DNA of 64,000 nt, from NCBI RefSeq assembly GCF_004919085.1, contig NZ_STGL01000002.1, positions 310,001 through 374,000 on the forward strand, written 5' to 3'. The notes under the pieces were generated by a model that saw only the letters and a program-made list of their open reading frames with translations, was not told the origin of the DNA and did no database searches. Made by a program: the position numbers and the translations under genes. Positions 25,619-32,846 of the stretch are shown piece by piece (positions within the stretch are counted from its first letter, which is position 1; each line of letters begins with the position of its first letter). This DNA comes from Nocardioides sp. GY 10127. Lineage in GTDB: Bacteria > Actinomycetota > Actinomycetes > Propionibacteriales > Nocardioidaceae.

Positions 25619-26895
25619 GAGCCCTGCACCACCGGGTTGAAGATGGAGGTGTAGGTGTCGTACGTGGTGCGGTCCTTGATGGAGACGTACTCGTAGGCCC
25701 GCGCCAGCACGTCGCTCGGCGGGAAGGCCAGCTCGCTGTTGACGTAGTCCGGGTCGTCGATGACCTTGCGGATGTACTCGCGCACACCGACCACCGGGGA
25801 CTTGTACCAGATCCAGTCCTCGATCACGGAGGCCACGGAGGTCTGGTAGTAGTAGTTGATCCAGGTCATCGCGTCGAGCGGGTTCTCCGCCGTCACCGGG
25901 ATCATCATGTTGTCGTGCCAGACCCCGAAGCCCTCCTCGGGGAACACGAACTTCACCTTCGGGAAGTTCGCCTGGATGGCGAGGATGTCACCGGACCAGG
26001 CCTGGGTGATCGCCATCTGCTTGGACTTGAAGGCGTCCAGGTAGCCCTGGTCGTAGAACTTCTTGACGTTGGGCGAGAGCTTGTTCGTCAGCCAGTCGGC
26101 CGCGTCCTCCCAGTCGCTCTTGGTCGAGGACGACGGGGTGACCCCGTTGACGAGCAGCCCGACCTGGGAGAGCTCGTCGAGGGAGCCGAACATGGCGACC
26201 TGGTTCTTGTACTGGGCCTTGGTCAGGTCCTCCCAGCTGGTGATCTCGCCGTCGACGAGGTCGGAGTGGTAGGCGATGCCGGTGTACCCGGACTGCCAGA
26301 CCGCGCTGTAGGTCGAGTTGAAGTCGTACGACGGGGACAGGACCGACTCGTCGGCGTTGCGCAGGAAGTTCGGCCGCAGCTTGTTGTCCAGGGCCGCGAC
26401 GTAGCCGTTGTTGACGAGCTCGGTGAACTCCCAGCCGTTCGTCATGACGAACAGGTCGGCGCCGATGGGCTTGCCGGCCGCGAGCGACGGGGCGATCTTG
26501 CCGTAGTAGGTGGCGGTGTCGGTGACGGCCGCGTCGTCGTAGGTGACCTTGATGCCGGTCTTCTTCGTGAAGGTGTCCAGCGACGGGTGGTTGCCGTTCT
26601 TGTCCTGGTCGATGTAGGCCGCCCAGTTGTCGAAGCTGAACTGGCCGTTGAGCTTCTTGCCGGCCCACCACGCGTACCAGTCGGTGGCGTCCGCGGCCGT
26701 GGCCGAGGTCTGCGTGCCCTGGATCGAGCACGCCGAGGCGACCGAGGCCAGCGCGCCCGCGCCGGCCACGGCGCCCGCGCCACGGAACAGGTTCCGTCGG
26801 CTCATCCCGCCGCCGGTGGCGCGCGGCTTGGCCGCACCCCGCAGGAACGAGAGGTCGAGGGCTCCGCGCCCGTTCAGCTTGTCGTCGGCGCTCAC
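25615..26895 (-). CDS. potD: PotD-type polyamine-binding lipoprotein, Tat-exported
   Basis: The 426-residue receptor starts at GTG 26895, overlapping the potA stop (GTGA), with AGGAGG close upstream. Residues 1-30 are a cytoplasmic extension before a Tat signal (MSRRNLFRGAGA) and a lipobox ending in Cys near residue 56. The mature part matches spermidine/putrescine receptors: FDNWAAYID, FTKKTGIKVTYDDA, the LFVMTNG hinge, and FPEEGFGVWHDNMMIPVTAENPLDAMTWINYYYQ, where Trp, Asp and Glu line the amine site in PotD/PotF. An internal ATG at the RR motif is an alternative start. The receptor lies between the ATPase and the permeases. Confidence 0.9.
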   Translation of the reverse strand: MSADDKLNGRGALDLSFLRGAAKPRATGGGMSRRNLFRGAGAVAGAGALASVASACSIQGTQTSATAADATDWYAWWAGKKLNGQFSFDNWAAYIDQDKNGNHPSLDTFTKKTGIKVTYDDAAVTDTATYYGKIAPSLAAGKPIGADLFVMTNGWEFTELVNNGYVAALDNKLRPNFLRNADESVLSPSYDFNSTYSAVWQSGYTGIAYHSDLVDGEITSWEDLTKAQYKNQVAMFGSLDELSQVGLLVNGVTPSSSTKSDWEDAADWLTNKLSPNVKKFYDQGYLDAFKSKQMAITQAWSGDILAIQANFPKVKFVFPEEGFGVWHDNMMIPVTAENPLDAMTWINYYYQTSVASVIEDWIWYKSPVVGVREYIRKVIDDPDYVNSELAFPPSDVLARAYEYVSIKDRTTYDTYTSIFNPVVQGS

Positions 26896-28013
26896 GCGGC
26901 GTCCTCCTGGGTCGTCGGGGTCTCGTTCTCGGGCGGCAGCCAGAAGCACTCGTCGGCCTTCCAGGACATGGCGACCTGGCGGCCCGGCACGAGCAGGCCG
27001 GCGTCCCCGCGCTGCTGGAGCACCTGGACGGGCGTCCCCCACGCGGTCTCGAGGTGGACCTCGCTGACGGCACCGAGGTAGGTGACGTCCGTGATGGTGG
27101 CGGTGGTGGCGTTGGGGCCGCTCACGGTCCCGGCCTCCGCCAGGTTGACCCGCTCCGGGCGGACGCCGAGCGACCAGCCGGACGTCGCGGGGGCGGTCGC
27201 GCCCTCGACGAGGGTGGCGGAGCCGTCGGGCAGCGTCGTCGGGCCGCCCTCCGTGCCGAGGGGCAGCACGTTGCAGCTGCCGAGGAACGAGGCCACGAAC
27301 GCGGTGCTCGGGTGGTCGTAGACCCGCGCCGGCGTCCCGATGTCCTCCATGCGGCCCTTGTTCATCACCGCGAGGCGGTCGGCCATCGACATGGCCTCGG
27401 CCTGGTCGTGGGTGACGTAGAGGAACGTGATGCCGACCTCGCGCTGGATGCGCTTGAGCTCGGTCTGCATCGTCTTGCGGATCTGCGCGTCGAGAGCACC
27501 CATGGGCTCGTCGAGGAGCAGGACCTTGGGGTGGTTCACGAGAGCGCGGGCCAGGGCGACGCGCTGCTGCTGACCACCGGAGAGCTGCGTGGGGCGGCGC
27601 TTGCCGAAGCCGGTCAGACCCACGAGCTCGAGGTACTCCTCGGCCCGGGTGAACGCCTCCTTCTTGGCGGTGCCGCGGCGACGCAGGCCGTAGATGACGT
27701 TCTCGGCGACCGTGAGGTGCGGGAACAGGGCGTAGGACTGGAACACGGTGTTGACGTCCCGCTTGTGCGAGGGCAGCGCCGTGACGTCCGTGCCGTCCAG
27801 GTAGATGCGGCCGGTGCTGGGCAGCTCGAAGCCGCCCACCATGCGAAGCGTCGTGGTCTTGCCGCAGCCCGACGGGCCGAGCAGGGCGAAGAACTCGCCC
27901 TGGGCCAGGTCGAGCTCCAGGTTGTTCACGGCGATCGCGTCACCGAACCGACGGCTCACTCCCCGCAGGGAGATGGCCGCCTCGGACGAGGAGGGGGGCG
28001 GGGCTTCGGACAA
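26892..28013 (-). CDS. potA: PotA-type polyamine ABC transporter ATPase
   Basis: The 373-residue protein starts at TTG 28013. This rare start is supported by GGAGG (28019-28023, 5-base spacer) and the absence of a nearer alternative. Motifs are Walker A GPSGCGKTT, Q-loop VFQSYALFPHL, signature LSGGQQQR, Walker B LLLDEPMGALD and switch VTHDQAEAM. Residues about 245-360 form the C-terminal TOBE-type regulatory domain (LGVRPERVNL). It is first in the potADBC operon. A TTG start may keep the ATPase at a low level relative to the receptor. Confidence 0.92.
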   Translation of the reverse strand: MSEAPPPSSSEAAISLRGVSRRFGDAIAVNNLELDLAQGEFFALLGPSGCGKTTTLRMVGGFELPSTGRIYLDGTDVTALPSHKRDVNTVFQSYALFPHLTVAENVIYGLRRRGTAKKEAFTRAEEYLELVGLTGFGKRRPTQLSGGQQQRVALARALVNHPKVLLLDEPMGALDAQIRKTMQTELKRIQREVGITFLYVTHDQAEAMSMADRLAVMNKGRMEDIGTPARVYDHPSTAFVASFLGSCNVLPLGTEGGPTTLPDGSATLVEGATAPATSGWSLGVRPERVNLAEAGTVSGPNATTATITDVTYLGAVSEVHLETAWGTPVQVLQQRGDAGLLVPGRQVAMSWKADECFWLPPENETPTTQEDAA

Positions 28014-28268
28014 GATGACCTCCAGGGCGACCGGCTTCCGGAGCCGGCGACGGACGTGACTGGGGCTGAGAGAACCAGTCCTGTGTTACGGCAGGGTCAA
28101 GAGAAGGCTTCGGCACTGAATCATTCTTCTTTGTGCCCCCTGAGTATCAGGATTCGAAGCCAAAGCACAGCCCCGTAACGAAATCCGTACCTCCTTGCCA
28201 GAGAGAAGGAGAGGTGGAGCACTTCCTGCTCGACGAACGTCGGAGATCGGCCGACCCCCTCGCCGGAA
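28014..28268 (-). promoter_or_regulatory. Divergent region between potA and cstB with a candidate potA operator
   Basis: This is the left part of a 319-bp gap. On the minus strand, TTGACC (28100-28095) is a good -35, with only a weak -10 near 28077. The dyad GACTGG-N11-CCAGTC (28058-28080) covers that -10 area, as expected of a repressor site for the pot operon. The segment 28120-28200 is AT-rich and carries no gene. Confidence 0.4.
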
Positions 28269-28286
28269 TAACCCCCCTGGGGGTTA
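28269..28286. promoter_or_regulatory. CstR/CsoR-type operator of cstB
   Basis: TAACCCCC-CT-GGGGGTTA is a perfect 8-bp inverted repeat. Its right end merges with TAGGTT (28285-28290), a good -10, placing transcription start near 28297. A protein bound here would block RNA polymerase. AT-flanked C-run/G-run dyads are the known operator form of the CsoR/CstR repressor family. A CstR-like gene lies at 52.7 kb. Confidence 0.65.
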
Positions 28287-28332
28287 GGTTGGCCCTCGTC
28301 CCGACGCCGTCCCCGACACAGGAGTGACCCCG

Positions 28333-29691
28333 ATGCCGTTCGCCGTGGAGATCATCGAGACCAGCGAGCTCGGTGACCGCAGCTACCTCGTCCACGACAC
28401 CCGCCACGCCGTGGTCGTGGACCCGCAGCGCGACACCGACCGGGTCACCGACCGGCTGACCGCGCTCGGGCTCACGCTGCTCGCCGTGGCGGAGACGCAC
28501 ATCCACAACGACTACGTCACGGGCGGCCACCACCTCGCCCGCGCGCACGGGGCGGAGTACCTGGTGAACGCCGACGACCCCGTGGCCTTCGAGCGCGTGG
28601 GCGTGCGCGACGGCGACGTCCGCACGTACGGCGACCTGGAGGTGCGCGTCGTCGCCACCCCGGGCCACACCCACACCCACCTCGGGTTCGTCGTCACCAC
28701 GCCGGACGCCGAGGTGCCCGCCGTGTTCACCGGCGGCTCCCTGCTCTACGGCTCCGTGGGGCGTCCCGACCTGCTCGGCCCGGACCACACCGACACCCTG
28801 GCCCGGGCGCAGTACCGCTCCGCCCACAGGCTGGCGGCGATGCTGCCCGACGAGGCGCCGCTCTACCCGACCCACGGCTTCGGCAGCTTCTGCTCGGCCG
28901 GCTCCGCCACCGGTGGCGACGGCTCGACCATCGGCACCGAGAAGCAGCGCAACGACGCGCTCACCACCGCCGACGAGCAGGCCTTCGTCGACGCGCTGGT
29001 GGCGAACCTCGCCGCCTACCCCGCGTACTACGCGCACATGGCGCCGCGGAACCTCGAGGGCCCGGGCGAGCCGGACCTGTCCCCGCCCGCCCCGGTGGAC
29101 GCGGCAGGCCTGCGCGACGCGGTCGCCCGGGGCCACTGGGTCGTCGACCTGCGCGACCGGACGCTGTACCCCGCTGCCCACGTGCCCGGCTCGATCTCGG
29201 TCGACGTCTCCGGGGCGTTCTCCACCTACCTCGGCTGGATCATCCCGTGGGGCACGCCGCTCACGCTGGTGGCGGAGCGGCCCGAGGACGTCGAGGCGGC
29301 CCAGCGGCAGCTGGTGCGGATCGGGGTCGAGCGGCCCGCGGGCGCGGCCGTCGGGGCCATCGCGGACCTGGTGGACGGCGAGCCCGCCTCCTACCGCAGC
29401 GTCGGCTTCGAGGCCGTCGCCGCCCTGGTCGAGCGGGGCGGGAGGCCGCTCGTGCTCGACGTCCGCATGGACGCCGAGCACGGCGACGCGGCCGTCCCCG
29501 GCGCCGTCCACGTGCCGCTGCACGAGCTGCTCGACCGCCTCGACGAGGTGCCCGCGGGCGAGGTCTGGGTGCACTGCCAGTCCGGCTTCCGCGCCTCCAT
29601 CGCCGCCAGCCTGCTCGCGCGCGCCGGCCGGGACGTCGTGCTCGTCGACGACGACTTCGCCCACGCCGTCGAGCTCGGGCTCACCGCCTGA
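28333..29691 (+). CDS. cstB: CstB-like persulfide dioxygenase - pseudorhodanese - rhodanese
   Basis: The 452-residue cytoplasmic protein starts at ATG 28333, since AGGAG at 28320-28324 is correctly spaced. An in-frame GTG at 28324 overlaps that site. Residues 1-245 are a metallo-beta-lactamase-fold domain with THIHNDYVTGG and PGHTHTHLGF. The third iron ligand region is FTGGSLLYG, where related dioxygenases have FTGD. Residues about 255-340 are a rhodanese fold without an active Cys; residues about 350-452 are a rhodanese with Cys in VHCQSGFRAS. This order is that of CstB, which oxidises low-molecular-weight persulfides and forms thiosulfate. The operator upstream supports control by a persulfide sensor. 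The role is inferred from architecture. Confidence 0.83.
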   Translation: MPFAVEIIETSELGDRSYLVHDTRHAVVVDPQRDTDRVTDRLTALGLTLLAVAETHIHNDYVTGGHHLARAHGAEYLVNADDPVAFERVGVRDGDVRTYGDLEVRVVATPGHTHTHLGFVVTTPDAEVPAVFTGGSLLYGSVGRPDLLGPDHTDTLARAQYRSAHRLAAMLPDEAPLYPTHGFGSFCSAGSATGGDGSTIGTEKQRNDALTTADEQAFVDALVANLAAYPAYYAHMAPRNLEGPGEPDLSPPAPVDAAGLRDAVARGHWVVDLRDRTLYPAAHVPGSISVDVSGAFSTYLGWIIPWGTPLTLVAERPEDVEAAQRQLVRIGVERPAGAAVGAIADLVDGEPASYRSVGFEAVAALVERGGRPLVLDVRMDAEHGDAAVPGAVHVPLHELLDRLDEVPAGEVWVHCQSGFRASIAASLLARAGRDVVLVDDDFAHAVELGLTA

Positions 29692-29709
29692 GCGGGGGGC
29701 GAGGGGCGC

Positions 29710-30741
29710 TCAGGCCGAGCCCGGGAGCGTGGCGGAGCCGCCGGCCACGAGCGTGACCACCAGGTCGACGTCCGCCAGACCGGCGTCGTCCAGCAGCGGA
29801 CGCAGCGTGTCGAGCTCCGCGTCCTCGTCGTCGGTGACGGGCCCGATGACGACGACCCGCAGGGTGCCGGAGCGCCAGGCGACGTCGCTCAGCGTCCAGC
29901 CCTGGTCCTGTGCCCACTGCTCGGCCACCGGCTGGGCCTCGGAGACCACCACCTGCTCCTGCAGGACGCTGCGGCTGCCGAGCCCCAGCGGGATGCTGAC
30001 GAGCACGACCGAGCCGACCACCACCAGGAGCGTGCGGCCCGCGAGGCGGCCGACGGGCTCCCCTGCCCGCCGTGCCGCGTCGCGCAGCCGCGCGAGGAGC
30101 AGCACGATCGTCCCGGTGGCGATGATCGCGGCCACGTTCGTGCCGAAGAGCAGGAGCGCCCCGAGCGCCTGGTCGGGCTCCCCCGACTCCAGGGTCAGGC
30201 CGACCACGGCCAGCGGCGGCACCAGGGAGATGGCGATGGCGACGCCCGGCAGGCTGTCGGCCACGTCCGACCGCGTGAGCGCGTAGGCGCCGACCACGCC
30301 GGTGGCCAGGGCCGCCACGAGGTCGATGAGCCGCGGGCTGACCCGCCCCGCCACCTGGGAGTTCGTGTCGGCGACGACGGGGACGTGGACCGTGAGCCCG
30401 AGCAGGTACCCGATGACGACGACGGTGAGCGCCCCGGCGATCACGAGCGCGAGGTTGAGGACGATCTGGCGCCGACGCGCCAGCACCACCGCGCACGCGG
30501 TGCCCAGGATCGGCTGCATGAGCGGCGCGACGATCATCGCGCCGATGACGGTGGCGGCCGAGTCCGCCACGACCCCCGCCGAGGCGATGATCGCGGAGAG
30601 CACCAGCAGCATCCAGAACGCGGACAGCATCCGCGCTCGTGCGGCGCCCTCGACGAAGAAGGTCCCGGTGATCCGCCGGACGTCGTCGTCGTCGAGGCTG
30701 GGCAGGCGGAGGAAGCGCGTGGGCGCGCCGCCCGCGCTCAC
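29710..30741 (-). CDS. DUF389 family membrane protein
   Basis: The 343-residue protein starts at GTG 30741, overlapping the AI-2E permease stop. The family core is visible as six or so helices beginning FWMLLVLSAIIASAGVVADSAATVIGAMIVAPLMQPILG, which is the DUF389/TIGR00341 signature, with LPGVAIAISLVPPLAVVGLTL later. A soluble C-terminal domain of about 100 residues ends in a possible ligand or oligomerisation fold. No transport function is established for this family. It is coupled to the AI-2E-type gene and converges with cstB. Confidence 0.82.
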   Translation of the reverse strand: MSAGGAPTRFLRLPSLDDDDVRRITGTFFVEGAARARMLSAFWMLLVLSAIIASAGVVADSAATVIGAMIVAPLMQPILGTACAVVLARRRQIVLNLALVIAGALTVVVIGYLLGLTVHVPVVADTNSQVAGRVSPRLIDLVAALATGVVGAYALTRSDVADSLPGVAIAISLVPPLAVVGLTLESGEPDQALGALLLFGTNVAAIIATGTIVLLLARLRDAARRAGEPVGRLAGRTLLVVVGSVVLVSIPLGLGSRSVLQEQVVVSEAQPVAEQWAQDQGWTLSDVAWRSGTLRVVVIGPVTDDEDAELDTLRPLLDDAGLADVDLVVTLVAGGSATLPGSA

Positions 30742-31937
30742 GGACGGGGCTCGGCCGACGCCGCCTCGCCCGCGACGTCCTCGCTCCCGGGGCCCGCGGA
30801 CCCGTCGGCGGTGGGGGCCGTGGCGGCGGGGACCGACGAGGCCGTGCCGATGAGACCGCCGAACCAGCGGGCGGCCGGGTCGACGTCGACGAAGATGCAC
30901 CGCACGAGCAGCGTGAGCGGCACGGCGAGCACCGCCCCGACCGGGCCGAGGATCCAGGCCCAGACCACCAGCGAGAGGAACGTGATGCTGGCCGAGAGCC
31001 CCACCGCGTCACCCACGAGCTTGGGCTGGATCACCGACTGGATGATCACGTTGATCGCCGAGTAGGCGACGATCACGATCAGCATCAGGCCCGGGCCGCC
31101 CTCCAGCAGGCCGAGGATCGCCGGCGGCACGAGGCCGAGCACGAACCCGATGTTCGGGATGTAGTTCGTGATGAACGCCAGCAGGCCCCACAGCAGCGCG
31201 CCGGGGATGCCCAGCGCGTAGAGCAGCCCGGTGTCGATCAGGGCCACCACCAGGCCGAACGCGGTCGAGACGATCAGGTAGGTGCGGGTCAGGCGGGAGA
31301 AGGAGCTCAGCGCCTCGACGAACTCCGAGTGCTCGCCGCGCAGGCTCTCCAGGTACTGGCCGAAGGAGCCAGCGTCCAGGCAGACGAAGAGCACCAGGGT
31401 GACGATGAAGACGAGGTTGGTGGCCACGGAGACCGTGCCGGAGAGCACGAGGGTGACCACCGAGACCACGCGGGAGAGGTCGAAGGACGCGAGGATCGCC
31501 TGGATCTGCGCGCTGTCGACGCCGAGGTCCCGCAGGAGGTCGCCCGCCTGGGCGACCAGCTCGGCGAACTGGGCCTGGTACTCCGGCACCAGCGTCGCGA
31601 ACTTCGCGGCGGCCAGCAGCATCCCGCCCGCCAGCAGCACGATGCCGACGTAGACGACGAGGATGGACAGCGTCGTGCCGATCCAGCGCGGCACCCCGCG
31701 GTCGGCCAGCAGCGTGCGCACGGGCGCCGCCGCGATGGCCAGGACCACCGCCAGGAAGGCCGGCCCGGCGATCCCGTGGACGGCCCGGATGCCGGCGACG
31801 GTGATGACCGCCATCGCACAGCCGAAGAGGATGAGGACGCCGCGCGGCAGCCCGCCGCCGCCCCCCAGCACCGCGGCCGGTGCAGCCGCCTCGGTACCGG
31901 CCTCGTCACCCGGCTGCGTCGCGCTCGTGCTGCTCAT
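30738..31937 (-). CDS. AI-2E family membrane permease
   Basis: The 399-residue protein starts at ATG 31937 behind GGGGAGGA. It contains about eight helices with the family feature of a long mid-protein cytoplasmic or periplasmic stretch (AAKFATLVPEYQAQFAELVAQAGDLLRDLG) and the C-terminal block LLWGLLAFITNYIPNIGFVLGLVPPAILGLLEGG followed by IQPKLVGDAVGLSASITFLSLVVWAWILGPVGAVLAVPLT. Members include TqsA and Na+/H+ antiporter-like proteins; the substrate is not predictable. It is first in a two-gene operon with the DUF389 gene. The divergent gap upstream holds one copy of the shared palindrome. Confidence 0.85.
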   Translation of the reverse strand: MSSTSATQPGDEAGTEAAAPAAVLGGGGGLPRGVLILFGCAMAVITVAGIRAVHGIAGPAFLAVVLAIAAAPVRTLLADRGVPRWIGTTLSILVVYVGIVLLAGGMLLAAAKFATLVPEYQAQFAELVAQAGDLLRDLGVDSAQIQAILASFDLSRVVSVVTLVLSGTVSVATNLVFIVTLVLFVCLDAGSFGQYLESLRGEHSEFVEALSSFSRLTRTYLIVSTAFGLVVALIDTGLLYALGIPGALLWGLLAFITNYIPNIGFVLGLVPPAILGLLEGGPGLMLIVIVAYSAINVIIQSVIQPKLVGDAVGLSASITFLSLVVWAWILGPVGAVLAVPLTLLVRCIFVDVDPAARWFGGLIGTASSVPAATAPTADGSAGPGSEDVAGEAASAEPRP

Positions 31938-32126
31938 GCGTCCTCCCCCACCCCACCCGGGCACCCTGCCCGGCGACGTCCTGCGCCGACACCCTAGGGC
32001 CGCGAGGGCCGCCGCGGCACCCGACCGCGCAGGTCCGTCCCAGGACCTCCCCCAGGAGGTCACCGGACGGACGCCACGGACGGCAGCCGGGCCCGCACCG
32101 CGCCAGGACGAAGGTCCCGGGACCCC

Positions 32127-32171
32127 TCACCCGGAACGGATGAGGGGGGCCTCACAGCAAACACCTAGCGT
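32127..32171 (+). promoter_or_regulatory. Palindromic operator, copy 2, with -10 of the HdeD-like gene
   Basis: TCACCCG-GAA-CGGATGA (32127-32143, one mismatch) is followed after 22 bases by TAGCGT (32166-32171), 12 bases before the ATG. The transcript probably starts at or very near the ATG, so the palindrome centre would be at about -43. A separate 12-bp palindrome, GGTCCCGGGACC, is at 32113-32124. The same gap (31938-32177) also serves the AI-2E operon on the other strand. Confidence 0.6.
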
Positions 32172-32177
32172 CGGTGC

Positions 32178-32702
32178 ATGGAGTGGCTCGATCTCTCGTG
32201 GCGGCTGCTGGTGGTCCGCGGCCTGGTGGCGCTCGCCGCCGGCGTGGCCATGGCGGTGTGGCCGATGACGACGGTCAGCGCCCTCGCGATCGCCCTGGGG
32301 GCCTGGGCCGTGGTGGACGGGGTCGTCACGCTGCTGGCGGCCCTCGTCGTCCGCGGGACGGTCGACAAGGTCGTCCTCGGCATCCTCGGCGTCGGCGCCG
32401 TGACGGTCGGCGCCGTGGCCCTGGCCCGGCCCTTCCAGGCCGGCGCCGCGCTGACCATGCTCCTCGGCGCGTGGCTGGTGGCCGCCGCTTTCGTGGAGCT
32501 GCTGCGGGCGGTGGCCTGGCCGCGCGTCAGCGACCTGGCCGTGGGCGTGCTCGGCGTCCTCGCCGGCGTCCTGCTGGTGCTCAACCCGGGCCGGGGCGCG
32601 CTCACGCTGACCGTGGCGCTGGGCGCGGTGCTCGCGGCGATCGGCGTCGTGTGGGTGGTCGCGGGCGCCCTCGCGCGGCGCGAGGCACTCACCGTCTGCT
32701 GA
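32178..32702 (+). CDS. HdeD-like (DUF308) membrane protein
   Basis: The 174-residue protein has six predicted helices in three similar pairs, with the family pattern G-x-x-A-x-x-x-G-x-x-x-x-x-W-P-x-x-x at the first pair (LVALAAGVAMAVWPMTTVSALAIALGAWAVVDG). HdeD in enterobacteria contributes to acid resistance at high density; in actinobacteria the family's role is not defined. ATG 32178 has no ribosome-binding site but lies 7 bases after a TAGCGT -10, consistent with leaderless translation. It precedes the sulfatase operon by 144 bp. Confidence 0.85.
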   Translation: MEWLDLSWRLLVVRGLVALAAGVAMAVWPMTTVSALAIALGAWAVVDGVVTLLAALVVRGTVDKVVLGILGVGAVTVGAVALARPFQAGAALTMLLGAWLVAAAFVELLRAVAWPRVSDLAVGVLGVLAGVLLVLNPGRGALTLTVALGAVLAAIGVVWVVAGALARREALTVC

Positions 32703-32734
32703 CCTCGGGCCCTCGATCCCCACGGACCACCTCC

Positions 32735-32779
32735 TCACCCGCCACGGGTGAGGACCGTCCGCGACCCACGGACGAGTCT
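32735..32779 (+). promoter_or_regulatory. Palindromic operator, copy 3, with -10 of the sulfatase operon
   Basis: The perfect TCACCCG-CCA-CGGGTGA (32735-32751) is followed after 22 bases by GAGTCT (32774-32779), the same spacing as at the HdeD-like and DUF1254 genes. Transcription would start near 32786, giving a 61-base leader that ends in GGAGG before the sulfatase GTG. The dyad could also act as a hairpin terminator for the HdeD-like gene; both roles are possible. Confidence 0.55.
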
Positions 32780-32846
32780 GCTGACGCGTGTCGGCCTCGC
32801 CGGTCCGCTCCCCCATCCTGCTCCCCTTCCCGTTCGGAGGCCACCC

